A stretch of 32,317 nucleotides of DNA, from the NCBI GenBank assembly GCA_902500745.1, contig CABVRS010000020.1:1-32317 (forward strand). Direction: 5' to 3'. The DNA comes from an uncultured Nitrospira sp. (GTDB lineage: Bacteria > Nitrospirota > Nitrospiria > Nitrospirales > Nitrospiraceae). Each line of letters begins with the position of its first letter. Position 1 is the stretch's first letter. Of the stretch, positions 12,561-20,864 are shown one piece after another. The translations under genes were made by a program, and so were the position numbers. The notes beneath the pieces were generated by a model that was given only the letters and a program-made list of their open reading frames with translations, had not been told where the DNA came from and ran no database searches.

Positions 12561-13784
12561 CTATTCCGGTGCCGTGAGGGCATCTTGTGTGACATGGCCG
12601 GTTTGTGATTTCTCCACAAGATTGTGCTGAATTTCTTTGGCGATAACGAACGCCAGTTGGTCAGTAGACAACGCGCCCATCGGCAGTGGCTTTATCTCAC
12701 TATAAAATGGATCGTCAGGCACAGCGGGCCGATGGAGATTAATCAGAATCGCCGCTGGTTGGATCAGCTTTCCAGGATCCCCTACCAATACAGCCTTCTC
12801 TGCCGACAACACCCTGGTTCTGGTCGCCCAATCACGCTGGTCGATCTTCACAAACGCCACGTTCCAGATGTTTCCGTTTAAAAGGTTCGTCACAGCAAGC
12901 GGCAGGTAATTCAGAAAAAAGGGATCCCGCACGATTTTCTGCAATGCTTCCCGAACCCGAAGATCGTAAAACTTCGTCGCAGAATCGGGCTGACTCGGCT
13001 GAAGCAACGCCGTGCCGCCGACCTCGTAGTAGGACTGGCCCTCCAAACTCCGCTGGTCATCCACCGTCCGCAGGTACGTCTCAAAAAGTTGTTGAAGCAC
13101 CCGCACGCGCTCCTCGCTGGAGAGCGATCGAATGTCCCTGTCGGTTCGAATATCGGTATGTCGGAGGTCTCGCTGGGAGGAGACGGCCTTGGGCTTATGA
13201 CCAGTCTCCGCTTTGCTGACCACCCATTGGAACTCTCCCGCCAGCACCGATGCGAACTGCTCAGCCTGTCCTATGTATCCTTTCTCTTTCATTAATGACG
13301 CACTGATCAACCTGACCCGACCAGAGTCTACTGTTCGCACCACAAGAAAAGGGAACGTCTTCCCTTCGTGATTGTGTACGCTCTGTTCAATGATCACGCG
13401 CTCGAGCATTCCCTTGCTCACCGCGTCATCGAACCGCGGAAAGTCCTGTCGATGCTGACTCAAATAGGAGAAGGTACTGATCACTGTCTGAAGAACAGCG
13501 TCAGACTGAGGTTCATCGAGATTCCCGGCAGCTACCCCTTCTGTCTCCCGAGCGACAAACACTCGAAACGAGAGCCCTGGAATCTCATGGCCTAACCCTG
13601 AATGATGATGAAACGCTATCCCGGACCCTCCACTAGGACCCTCTTCTGCCGCATGGGCCTCGGCAGTGAAGCAAGCCAGGATAACAACAAACGACAAGAC
13701 CAGTCGTCTATTCCTGACCCACGTGCCAATGCCAACTCTCGCAGCCGGCCTCGTTTGGTCAACCAGGTGGTGACGCACCTTCAT
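12561..13784 (-). CDS. exported protein of unknown function
   Basis: The 407-residue product (from ATG 13784; a GTG at 13799 is also possible) has a basic start, a hydrophobic stretch (RRLVLSFVVILACFTAEAHA) and a probable signal peptidase I site after AHA, so it is probably periplasmic. I do not recognise the mature part. It has a His-rich FHHHSG shortly after the signal and, near the C-terminus, LAFVIAKEIQHNLVEK. The latter looks like the helix of an HEXXH zinc peptidase with Lys in place of the first His. No good Shine-Dalgarno is seen for either start. It converges with the hydrolase gene upstream. Confidence 0.8.
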   Translation of the reverse strand: MKVRHHLVDQTRPAARVGIGTWVRNRRLVLSFVVILACFTAEAHAAEEGPSGGSGIAFHHHSGLGHEIPGLSFRVFVARETEGVAAGNLDEPQSDAVLQTVISTFSYLSQHRQDFPRFDDAVSKGMLERVIIEQSVHNHEGKTFPFLVVRTVDSGRVRLISASLMKEKGYIGQAEQFASVLAGEFQWVVSKAETGHKPKAVSSQRDLRHTDIRTDRDIRSLSSEERVRVLQQLFETYLRTVDDQRSLEGQSYYEVGGTALLQPSQPDSATKFYDLRVREALQKIVRDPFFLNYLPLAVTNLLNGNIWNVAFVKIDQRDWATRTRVLSAEKAVLVGDPGKLIQPAAILINLHRPAVPDDPFYSEIKPLPMGALSTDQLAFVIAKEIQHNLVEKSQTGHVTQDALTAPE

Positions 13785-13799
13785 CCCCGAATTACCCAC

Positions 13800-14157
13800 A
13801 TTGCAATACGCTACTGCTCACCGCTCGCACTGTCAACGCATGGTGGTGGCCAGGCTAAAGATTATGACCAGGTCGTATCCAAAACTACCGACTTAAGCTT
13901 CGTAAAATAGTGCGTAGTACTCTTGTCTCGACCAACTGCACTCTGAACCCTACAGAGGCATCCAGATATGTCCAACGAAATGACCACCTCTATCCCGCAT
14001 GAACACCTACCGACGATCTCTTGGCGAGTCATAACATATTGAAAGTAGATCGTTTAATAAGTCGCAATTCGTGAAACTTGATAGACCGATGCCCTGGCAC
14101 CCCATTTGCTCGTATTTCAATGTGGCCAGTCCATGCCAGTCAACAAAGGAGGGTGTC
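13800..14157. other. 358-nt divergent intergenic region with no recognised element
   Basis: The stretch between the exported protein and the small plus-strand gene is relatively AT-rich in its right half. It must contain promoters for both directions, but no hexamer pair with proper spacing stood out. No RNA gene, repeat or coding frame could be supported. The only clear signal is the AAAGGAGGG ribosome site at its right end. Confidence 0.5.
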
Positions 14158-14601
14158 ATGGACGCGACAACTCATACCGTGACATTCCGTATTGTCTGGT
14201 GCCGACGGCAGCGGGCAAGCGCACGTACCAACGCTGAGCTAGAAGCCTGGCTCGCTGAGGAAGCGGGCCTCCGAGATGCGGTTCTCCATCGGGATCACGT
14301 CAATAAGTATCGGCTTCGTTCATCCGAGTTATTCGAACGCTACTTGTTAGGGTTTCAAGATGCAAAAGCGCTCATGCGTGCGGCGAGGGCAACTCGCTTT
14401 AGTCAATCTGTCGGTGACAGAACACCACCTCACATCGGTTCCAACTGGAGAACTATCAGCACTGCCCTCCCTTCTCGTACACACGACCGTCGATCTCTGT
14501 CGGCACTGCCTGATGGCAACCCTCGGCGGACCAATTCCATCTTTCGTCATTTACCTAGGGGAAATCGTTCTGGGAACCTGAAGGCGGGTAAGACTATCTA
14601 G
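14158..14601 (+). CDS. hypothetical protein, possibly frameshifted
   Basis: ATG 14158 has a strong AAAGGAGGG about 5 nt upstream, so a gene almost certainly starts here. The first 70-80 residues (MDATTHTVTFRIVWCRRQR, then NAELEAWLAEEAGL) look protein-like. After about 14400 this frame becomes rich in Arg, Ser, Thr and Pro in the manner of a wrong frame. The neighbouring frame is open from 14351 to a TGA at 14581 and reads more naturally, for example LSALPSLLVHTTVDL and ATLGGPIPSFVIYLGEIVLG. A frameshift between about 14351 and 14450 would join them. Either version overlaps the 3' end of the convergent YqgE gene. I do not recognise the family. Confidence 0.5.
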   Translation: MDATTHTVTFRIVWCRRQRASARTNAELEAWLAEEAGLRDAVLHRDHVNKYRLRSSELFERYLLGFQDAKALMRAARATRFSQSVGDRTPPHIGSNWRTISTALPSRTHDRRSLSALPDGNPRRTNSIFRHLPRGNRSGNLKAGKTI

Positions 14602-15168
14602 CCACAGCGTGGCAGGATCCTTGTCGAAGATGTTGAAGGTATCCGACGGTAAGACGCCCCACGATCCTTGGCGCATTTCAGAATCGAGTTGCCCAGGTGC
14701 CCATCCGGCAAAGCCGGCAAATGCGCGGAAGCCTTCGGTCTGCTTGGGTTGGGCGATGAGACGTTCCAGGATTCTGGGCGTCCCAACATAGATTCCATCG
14801 ACAATCCGCCGGGCATCGGGATACGGTTCCTTCAGGTGGAATAACAAGACCATCTGCGTTTGCCCGACCGGTCCACCGGCAAACAAACGATGGCTCGTTC
14901 TCTTCAGCACAGGAAGGTCAGGCAACACGTCGGATAACGACACATTCGTAGGTCGATTGAGAATGAGACCAACGGTGCCATCGTTTCCGTGTTCGAGAAT
15001 CAGCAGGACCGTTTGTTCAAAATTTGGATCATCGAGAGAGGGGCTCGCAACGAGCAGTACGCCTCGTTCAACTGACGATGGCAAAAATTCTTGCTGCCCA
15101 AGGGCAGGAATGGCAAATAGTAGAACCACGACCCCCGCGAGGAAGGCCTTAGCAAAGCAGCCCTGCAA
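14551..15168 (-). CDS. YqgE/AlgH family protein (UPF0301), apparently exported
   Basis: About 205 residues. The body matches the YqgE/AlgH (DUF179) family: RGVLLVASPSLDDPNFEQTV, then GLILNRPT, FAGGPV, and AFAGFAGWAPGQLDSE. Its biochemical role is not established. Unlike the usual cytoplasmic members, it begins with a signal-like stretch (AFLAGVVVLLFAIPALG before QQ). The start is uncertain. TTG 15168 has no ribosome site. A GAGGTG lies near 15190, where a GTG in another frame begins MKSCLLSL, so the true start may lie upstream or a small frameshift may exist near the 5' end. Confidence 0.8.
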   Translation of the reverse strand: MQGCFAKAFLAGVVVLLFAIPALGQQEFLPSSVERGVLLVASPSLDDPNFEQTVLLILEHGNDGTVGLILNRPTNVSLSDVLPDLPVLKRTSHRLFAGGPVGQTQMVLLFHLKEPYPDARRIVDGIYVGTPRILERLIAQPKQTEGFRAFAGFAGWAPGQLDSEMRQGSWGVLPSDTFNIFDKDPATLWLDSLTRLQVPRTISPR

Positions 15169-15380
15169 AGCGACAAAAGGCAGGATTTCACCTCAATTCA
15201 ACTGCTAACAGATATCGTTTCTCCCTCGTAAAAGCAACAGGTTCCCGAGATGGAATAGGATGCGACCACCGTTGATCCAGAGTGGCAATCTGAGACACGT
15301 TCTGTGCTAGACTGCCGATAGTTGTGACCCGTGAATGACACAGTCTTGTTGGCTGGATTAATCGCAAAGGAGACGGCATC

Positions 15381-15983
15381 ATGAAGGCCTGTTGGCGAGA
15401 GCTCGTCGGGATGGCTATGATTGCTTTGTGTACCCTATCGGGATGCATCGATCCGCCGACCTCGCCCTATGTAGATGTACGAGACACAGTGACGAGAATC
15501 GATGAACGACGACCGGTGGCGGAGCAAGGGACCGCCGAAGAGCAGTACAACCTTGGCGTACAGTACGAGAATGCCCTGCCACGAGACCATCGAGAAGCCG
15601 TCCGTTGGTATCGTATGGCTGCGATGCAGCGGCACGCAGGCGCTTTCTACAGACTCTGTGCTCTCTCGGACATGGGTCGAGGCATACCTCAAGACTATCA
15701 AGAAGCGCTCCGGTGGTGCCGGCTTGCCGCAGACCATCGACATGGGGCCGCCATGTTTCTGGTCGCAACGTACTATGAAAAGGCCCGAGGGGTTCCGAAG
15801 GACGTGGTTCAAGCCTACCAGTGGTATAACCTGGCGGCATCCAATGGGCATGAAGCCGGCGCGAAATGGCGCGATCGTCTCGCCCGTGATATGACACCGA
15901 CTCAAATTGCGCAAGCCCAATTTCTTGCGCGGAACTGGAAGCCGAAAACCGAAGAGCCACCACACGAGAACGAGGCTCCTTGA
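15381..15983 (+). CDS. Sel1-repeat (SLR) lipoprotein
   Basis: The 200-residue protein has a signal ending in TLSGC (C22) and about three Sel1-like repeats: AEEQYNLGVQYENAL, GAFYRLCALSDMGRGI and AAMFLVATYYEKARGV, each followed by an A-W/Y-(Y/C)-R/N-LAA helix. A C-terminal tail carries MTPTQIAQAQ. Such repeats form alpha solenoids that bind other proteins. The ATG follows AAGGAG by about 8 nt. A similar gene follows 208 nt downstream; the two look like diverged paralogues. Confidence 0.88.
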   Translation: MKACWRELVGMAMIALCTLSGCIDPPTSPYVDVRDTVTRIDERRPVAEQGTAEEQYNLGVQYENALPRDHREAVRWYRMAAMQRHAGAFYRLCALSDMGRGIPQDYQEALRWCRLAADHRHGAAMFLVATYYEKARGVPKDVVQAYQWYNLAASNGHEAGAKWRDRLARDMTPTQIAQAQFLARNWKPKTEEPPHENEAP

Positions 15984-16116
15984 TTTTTTCCAGCTAGATA
16001 GTCCACTACACCTTGAAGGTTCTCCGCGCGCCACGCGTTCAGCAGTCAACCACTGTACACATTTGAACAGCGCGGCTTGGTTCCACCCTAACAGGCTCGT
16101 TATTTGAACTTCGTTC

Positions 16117-16146
16117 TTGATCTCACGGCCCTCGGCTGAGTAGGAT
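16117..16146 (+). promoter_or_regulatory. candidate promoter of the second Sel1 gene
   Basis: TTGATC (16117-16122), an 18-base spacer and TAGGAT (16141-16146). The -10 is identical to that of the pyr promoter. It would start RNA near 16153, about 40 nt before the ATG. The rest of the 15984-16191 spacer shows nothing recognisable. Confidence 0.45.
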
Positions 16147-16191
16147 ATTGGGTCCGTAGGTATCACCATCGTTACTCTCTAGAAAAACAAA

Positions 16192-16785
16192 ATGGTTCAG
16201 CGGCAGCGGCCCTACATGTCTGGTATCTTCGTAGGACTGCTGGTGGTGCTATCCCTCCATTCAGGATGCACCGCTCCCCCTCCTCCTCACAATTCTCAAC
16301 CACTCATCGGTGGACAAGAGGTGAGCGAGATCCTCAAGCGTGCTGAAGCCGGTAACCCCGATGCTCAAAACCGATTGGGCGTGCTCTACAGCGAAGGGCG
16401 GGGGGTACCTCAAAACTACCTTGAAGCAAAGGATTGGTTCAAAAAAGCGGCTGATCAAGGCCATGCGGATGCTCAGGTCAACCTCGGTACGCTGTATTCA
16501 TTGGGGCAGGGCGCGCCCTACAGCGACCACATGGCTTTGTTTTGGTTTCAAAAGGCGGCGGAACAACGCAATGCGTTGGCCTTCGCAAAGCTCGGCATGA
16601 TGTATGAGCGTGGGCGCGGCGTACCCCAGAACCTCATCGAGGCACACATGTGGTATAACCTCTCGGTAGCCTACGGTGAGACTCGGGCCGCCGAAGCTCG
16701 CACTGCTGTGGCAACACGCATGACGGCTCCACAGATCGCCGAAGCGGAAGCACGCGCGAAACAATGGAACCCCAAACAACGATGA
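16192..16785 (+). CDS. Sel1-repeat (SLR) lipoprotein
   Basis: The 197-residue protein has a signal ending LHSGC (C26) and about three Sel1 repeats: PDAQNRLGVLYSEGRGVPQN, ADAQVNLGTLYSLGQG and LAFAKLGMMYERGRGVPQN. Each is followed by a W-(F/Y)-(K/Q/N)-AA or similar helix. The C-terminal tail MTAPQIAEAEARAKQW parallels the end of the preceding Sel1 gene, supporting common ancestry. No strong Shine-Dalgarno precedes the ATG. It is probably a periplasmic, membrane-tethered scaffold; the partner is unknown. Confidence 0.88.
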   Translation: MVQRQRPYMSGIFVGLLVVLSLHSGCTAPPPPHNSQPLIGGQEVSEILKRAEAGNPDAQNRLGVLYSEGRGVPQNYLEAKDWFKKAADQGHADAQVNLGTLYSLGQGAPYSDHMALFWFQKAAEQRNALAFAKLGMMYERGRGVPQNLIEAHMWYNLSVAYGETRAAEARTAVATRMTAPQIAEAEARAKQWNPKQR

Positions 16786-16815
16786 AGATCAGGAGGATGC
16801 GGAATTTGGGAAGGA

Positions 16816-17211
16816 CTAAAAAATTCCGGCTTGTTTCTGGAGCCAGCGAACGTATTTCACAATCTCATCGACGTCTTCAGGCTTGACGGCATTGATCTTC
16901 GGCATATCTCCGAACTGCCAATGATGGGCTTTCACCCCATTAGCAGCAGCCCTCTGGAACGCCGCATCGCCGTGATGATTCGGCTCATATACCTTGTGAA
17001 CCAACGGTGGGCCTTGACTGGTTCCAACCCCACCACCGCCGTGACACGTTGAACAGTTCACGTTGAATTTCTGTTCGCCGTCGCGCAACTCGGCTGGAGC
17101 GGAAGCCAGCGTTCCGGTCGCCTTTGGTTCAGCCCCGTTCTGACTACACGCCTGGGTTGCACCCAGCAATGTGACAAGTGCGCTCATCCACAGCAGTTGT
17201 GATGATTTCAT
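16816..17211 (-). CDS. monohaem class I cytochrome c, exported
   Basis: The 131-residue protein has an N-terminal hydrophobic signal and one haem site, CSTCH (53-57), with M103 in FGDMPKI as the likely sixth ligand. Cys 22 in ATQAC could be a lipid site, but the lipobox is not canonical. It is a periplasmic electron carrier; the partner cannot be told from the sequence. I start at ATG 17211 because an earlier frame start (17253) runs into queC. It lies 35 nt after queC on the same strand and converges with the Sel1 gene. Confidence 0.92.
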   Translation of the reverse strand: MKSSQLLWMSALVTLLGATQACSQNGAEPKATGTLASAPAELRDGEQKFNVNCSTCHGGGGVGTSQGPPLVHKVYEPNHHGDAAFQRAAANGVKAHHWQFGDMPKINAVKPEDVDEIVKYVRWLQKQAGIF

Positions 17212-17246
17212 AGAGCAGGACCGCAGAGTGAACAACATTATGGCTC

Positions 17247-17945
17247 TCAACATACCGCATACGGGATCGGATCTACAACTCCCGCCTCTGCAAATCCTCG
17301 TCTCCGAATCAGACAGCTGTCACAGTGGCCACAAGCGACCGTTCCAATCGGGTCATAACAACTATGCGTGAGATGGAAGGGAACGCTCAGGGTCAGGCCC
17401 AGCCGGATGATATCCGCCTTGGTCAACTGGAGGAGTGGTGCCCGTATCTCAATCTTCTTTCCATGCATCCCTGCCTTCGTGCCGACTCGAAGCACCGCTT
17501 CCACAGCTTGTATGAACTCCGGGCGACAGTCAGGATACCCGGAATAGTCGACCACATTGGCTCCGAAATAGACGACCGAGGCGCCCAATACTTCCGCCTG
17601 TGCAGCAGCCAGTGACAAAAAAATCAGGTTCCGGCCCGGCACATATGTATTCGGAACATCCCGACACCGTTCGGAGTCACTCCGATCTTTCGGCACCGAC
17701 AGTCCGTCGGTGAGAGCCGACCCGCCGATCGCCCGCAAATCGACATCCAACACAACGTGCCGTTCAACGCCTAGGGCCTCCGCGACTTGCTTGGCACGTT
17801 GCACCTCCACTGCATGCCGCTGCTGGTACGCGATCGTCAGCAGAGCGAGTGTGTACCCATCCTGACGTGCGACAGCCGCCACAACCGTGGAGTCCAAACC
17901 ACCACTCGCGAGAACAACCGCCCGTTCTGAGGTTTGCCCACCCAT
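17247..17945 (-). CDS. queC: 7-cyano-7-deazaguanine synthase QueC
   Basis: The 232-residue ATP-dependent enzyme converts 7-carboxy-7-deazaguanine to preQ0 in queuosine biosynthesis. The PP-loop SGGLDS is at 14-19. The zinc-binding cysteines are C196, C205, C208 and C211 in the C-terminal ACGHCDSC region, all conserved. NTYVPGRNLIFLSLA and GANVVDYSGYPDCRPEF are family signatures. No other queuosine gene is nearby. It is 48 nt downstream of the DksA/TraR gene and just upstream of the cytochrome c gene. No clear ribosome site precedes the ATG. Confidence 0.97.
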   Translation of the reverse strand: MGGQTSERAVVLASGGLDSTVVAAVARQDGYTLALLTIAYQQRHAVEVQRAKQVAEALGVERHVVLDVDLRAIGGSALTDGLSVPKDRSDSERCRDVPNTYVPGRNLIFLSLAAAQAEVLGASVVYFGANVVDYSGYPDCRPEFIQAVEAVLRVGTKAGMHGKKIEIRAPLLQLTKADIIRLGLTLSVPFHLTHSCYDPIGTVACGHCDSCLIRRRGFAEAGVVDPIPYAVC

Positions 17946-17993
17946 GCCGGAAAGGAGAGGAAGCAGAATACTGTGAAGTGAAATTCCTTAGCG

Positions 17994-18557
17994 TTAGTCG
18001 CGATCTTCTTCGCGTTCGATTTTCTCCAGCAACTCAGCGCGCGATTGGCATTCCACGCAAAGCTTGGCAAAGGGAACGGCTTGAAGACGCTTTTCGCTGA
18101 TTTCAACTCCGCACTCTGCACAAATACCGTAGGTACCTTCATGCAGCCGCATCAGCGCTTCATCGATCGACTGTCGTCGACGGTTACGCATTTCCATTAA
18201 AGAAATACCCAGCTCACGCTCAAGATCCATCAGTGCCTGATCACCGACATCGCGCGCTGATTCGAGACGTCGCTGTTGATCTTCGGTGAGAGACTGCCCC
18301 AGACTGTCTTCAATCTCCTTAATGATTTCCTGGCGCTTACTGAGCAGCATCTTCTGGAGCAATTCCTGCCGCTGTTCCCGCGCCTCTCGCTCTTTGAGAG
18401 TCTCCTTCGGTCTCACAGGAGCATTCACCTCGACTTCCTGAGCTGGCTTAACAACTGGTGCCGCACTCGAGGTAATCGGCTGCGGTTTTTTGACCGCAGG
18501 CGCTGCCGACTTCGACTTCACATCCGCCTTTTTCTTGCCCTGCGTTTTCGTCGCCAT
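17994..18557 (-). CDS. DksA/TraR-type C4 zinc-finger protein with basic N-terminal extension
   Basis: The 187-residue protein has a Lys/Ala/Pro-rich tail (1-50), a charged coiled coil (about 50-140) and a C4 zinc finger (C146, C149, C167, C170 in ICAECG and LCVECQ). The order coiled coil then zinc finger is that of DksA-type proteins that act in the RNA polymerase secondary channel. The coiled-coil region contains ARDVGDQALMDLERELG, and the acidic tip residues of true DksA are not obvious. It could be a paralogue such as the YteA/TraR group rather than DksA itself. A candidate promoter lies upstream at 18610-18639. Confidence 0.85.
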   Translation of the reverse strand: MATKTQGKKKADVKSKSAAPAVKKPQPITSSAAPVVKPAQEVEVNAPVRPKETLKEREAREQRQELLQKMLLSKRQEIIKEIEDSLGQSLTEDQQRRLESARDVGDQALMDLERELGISLMEMRNRRRQSIDEALMRLHEGTYGICAECGVEISEKRLQAVPFAKLCVECQSRAELLEKIEREEDRD

Positions 18558-18609
18558 GGAATATCCACTCCGAAAGTAAATGGTTGAGGCTGGGTCGAAA
18601 AGTCCGGCT

Positions 18610-18639
18610 TCTATATCACGGCCTCTCCATTGAGAACAA
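18610..18639 (-). promoter_or_regulatory. candidate promoter for the DksA/TraR-queC-cytochrome c genes
   Basis: On the minus strand TTGTTC (18639-18634) and TATAGA (18615-18610) are 18 bases apart in the 110-nt gap after apt. Both hexamers have four of six consensus bases. It would allow separate transcription of the three downstream genes. Confidence 0.35.
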
Positions 18640-18667
18640 GAGCCGAATGGGAGACCCGCAGAAACGC

Positions 18668-19192
18668 TTAGGGATACGTGATGGTCGAATGAACGTCATA
18701 CCCGGCAAGCTTCTCACGCCCATTCAAACTTTTCAGTTCAACAAGAAAGTCGAGTCCAACGATCGTACCGCCTAGTTGACGAACGAGGTTGACCGTCGCT
18801 TCAGCCGTTCCTCCGGTGGCGAGTAGATCATCGACGATCAGGACGCGCTCATCGATTTCGATTGCATCACGATGGATGGCGAGGCTGCTGTTTCCGTACT
18901 CGAGGTTGTATTTGACTTCATAACAATCGGCCGGAAGTTTTCCGGGCTTGCGGACCGGGACAAATCCAGCTCCAAGACGCGCCGCAAGGACCCCACCAAA
19001 GATAAACCCACGGGACTCGATCCCGACGACCTTGGTGATTCCCCGATCGTGATACCGAGCCGTCAATTGGTCGGCAAGACTCCGAACGGCGGCAGGATTC
19101 TTCAGTAGTGTGGTGATGTCATAAAACAGAATGCCGGGCTTCGGAAAGTCCGGCACTTCACGAATGAGCGCTTGATAGTTAACAACAGTCAC
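18668..19192 (-). CDS. apt: adenine phosphoribosyltransferase
   Basis: The 174-residue purine-salvage enzyme makes AMP from adenine and PRPP. The N-terminus has the typical [19 protein letters not shown]. The PRPP motif is [16 protein letters not shown], and [18 protein letters not shown] is the family's base-binding region. It starts at GTG 19192, only five bases after the sigma-factor stop and without its own Shine-Dalgarno, so coupling to the sigma gene is likely. Confidence 0.97.
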   Translation of the reverse strand: MTVVNYQALIREVPDFPKPGILFYDITTLLKNPAAVRSLADQLTARYHDRGITKVVGIESRGFIFGGVLAARLGAGFVPVRKPGKLPADCYEVKYNLEYGNSSLAIHRDAIEIDERVLIVDDLLATGGTAEATVNLVRQLGGTIVGLDFLVELKSLNGREKLAGYDVHSTITYP

Positions 19193-19197
19193 GAGAA

Positions 19198-20151
19198 TTA
19201 GAGCAGATCTGCCTGTGTCATCGTTTTTCGCTCGATGGTGTGACGAAGCCGAACTAACGCCGCCATCTCGATCTGCCGGACCCGTTCACGGGTTAATCCC
19301 ATTGTACGGCCGATCTCTTCCAGCGTCTTTGCTTCATCTCCATCGAGTCCGAACCGTGACACAATAACAGTTTGCTCTTTCTCAGGCAACTCCCTAACCC
19401 ACTTCATGAGCTTTGCCCGTCTTCGTACGCCATCAGCCGTCTCGTCAGGCGAAAGCCCAGCCGGATCTTCGATGACATCACGAAGAAACGTATCGGTACT
19501 ATCGTTGAGCGGACTGTCAAGCGAACAGGTAGTACGCACCAGCTGCTTCAGATCCAAGACTTCGTCTTCAGAGGTCTTCATCTTGGCGGCGACTTCCGCT
19601 GCTCTCGGCTCCCGCCCAAGCGCTTGAACTAATTGTTCCACACGATTCAGATACCGATTGAGGCGCTCTACCACATGCACCGGCAGACGCACCAGTTTCC
19701 CCTGATTGATAATGGCCCGTTCAATGTACTGACGAATCCACCAAGAGGCATAGGTACTAAACCGAAACCCTCGCTTGTAATTGAATTTTTCGACCGCTTT
19801 GATCAGGCCCAAATTTCCTTCTTCCACGATGTCGGAAAACGGAAACCCTCGATGCATATATCGCTTCCCGATGCTGATCACGAGGCGTAGATTGGATTCG
19901 ATCATCTGCTGGCGAGCTTGTTCATCCCCCGCCATCACTCGCTTCCCAAGTTGTTGCTCTTGTTTGAATGTCAACAGAGTCGATCGACGAACCTCACGAA
20001 GATAGCTTTTCAGCGTATCAAGCCCTTCTGATCGGCTGCTCTCTCGCTCTCCCTGATCCGACGTCTCGGTAGGCTCTGCGCCCCCCACGTCGTCGACGGT
20101 TTGCCTCCGAGCCTCACTCATATCGGACTCTTCGTCATGCTGCCGACTCAT
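19198..20151 (-). CDS. sigma-70 family RNA polymerase sigma factor, RpoS/RpoD (group 1-2) type
   Basis: The 317-residue factor lacks region 1.1 and begins with a polar tail (1-42). Region 1.2 follows ([12 protein letters not shown]), then region 2 with [12 protein letters not shown] and the -10-binding helix [17 protein letters not shown] (131-147), region 3, and region 4 with [20 protein letters not shown] (277-296). The size and absence of region 1.1 suit an RpoS-like alternative or stationary-phase factor rather than the housekeeping one. The ATG at 20151, with AGGGA upstream, avoids the acylphosphatase gene that a longer frame would run into. It is followed immediately by apt. Confidence 0.92.
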   Translation of the reverse strand: MSRQHDEESDMSEARRQTVDDVGGAEPTETSDQGERESSRSEGLDTLKSYLREVRRSTLLTFKQEQQLGKRVMAGDEQARQQMIESNLRLVISIGKRYMHRGFPFSDIVEEGNLGLIKAVEKFNYKRGFRFSTYASWWIRQYIERAIINQGKLVRLPVHVVERLNRYLNRVEQLVQALGREPRAAEVAAKMKTSEDEVLDLKQLVRTTCSLDSPLNDSTDTFLRDVIEDPAGLSPDETADGVRRRAKLMKWVRELPEKEQTVIVSRFGLDGDEAKTLEEIGRTMGLTRERVRQIEMAALVRLRHTIERKTMTQADLL

Positions 20152-20164
20152 GGCTTTTTGTTCC

Positions 20165-20461
20165 CTAATACCACACGCTGAAGGTTGAATATCGTCCGTC
20201 TGCCGGACTCCACTCCATCTCAATTTGTATGACTCGCCCAGCCGAAGGACCGACTTCCAATTGCTGGACAAAGGCTTCGATCACTGGTTTCTGACCCTCG
20301 ACGTCCAACTCCACCCGGCCATCGTTGAGATTGCGAACGCCACCTAACAGATCAAGATTCGATGCGATTCGTGCCGCAAACGCACGAAACCCTACGCCCT
20401 GCACATGACCATGCACAACGAGATGTGCTCGAACCGGTTGCTCATCAGCCGATTGCGTCAT
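20165..20461 (-). CDS. acylphosphatase
   Basis: The 98-residue enzyme hydrolyses acyl phosphates. The signature [13 protein letters not shown] contains the phosphate-binding R26, and N44 in [10 protein letters not shown] is the catalytic Asn. The C-terminal strand ends YSTFSVWY, typical of the family. It lies 13 nt upstream of the sigma-factor start. About 290 nt of sequence without a supported gene separates it from the tRNA gene upstream. Confidence 0.95.
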   Translation of the reverse strand: MTQSADEQPVRAHLVVHGHVQGVGFRAFAARIASNLDLLGGVRNLNDGRVELDVEGQKPVIEAFVQQLEVGPSAGRVIQIEMEWSPADGRYSTFSVWY

Positions 20462-20753
20462 TCGGCGCTACCGTATGCATGACACCACAACAGCCGCGTA
20501 CCCTTTCGCACAGCGGATATTCTCATACCTCTCCAGATGCGTCACGTGTTTTACGCTTTCCAAGCGTCTCCGTTCCGATCATCACATTAAGGATTGCCCC
20601 TGCCTCTATCGGGAGGTAGCCGAATGCGGCCCGTATCCTGTTCATCGTGCCGCGCAACAGCGACACTTTGAAAATGGGTATGCTGGTGATGTGTGTATCG
20701 ACGACTACAACACAACGGTCGGCAATGGGCAGGCGGTACGAGCACGCTTGGTG

Positions 20754-20830
<77 letters not shown>

Positions 20831-20864
20831 ACAAGACCAAGTCGAAACAGAAGGGCTGATTGTC

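Noticed and set aside
15435-16169. 244-codon minus-strand ORF over the first Sel1 gene
   Set aside because: The plus strand has a ribosome site, a lipobox and Sel1 repeats; the minus reading shows none of these.
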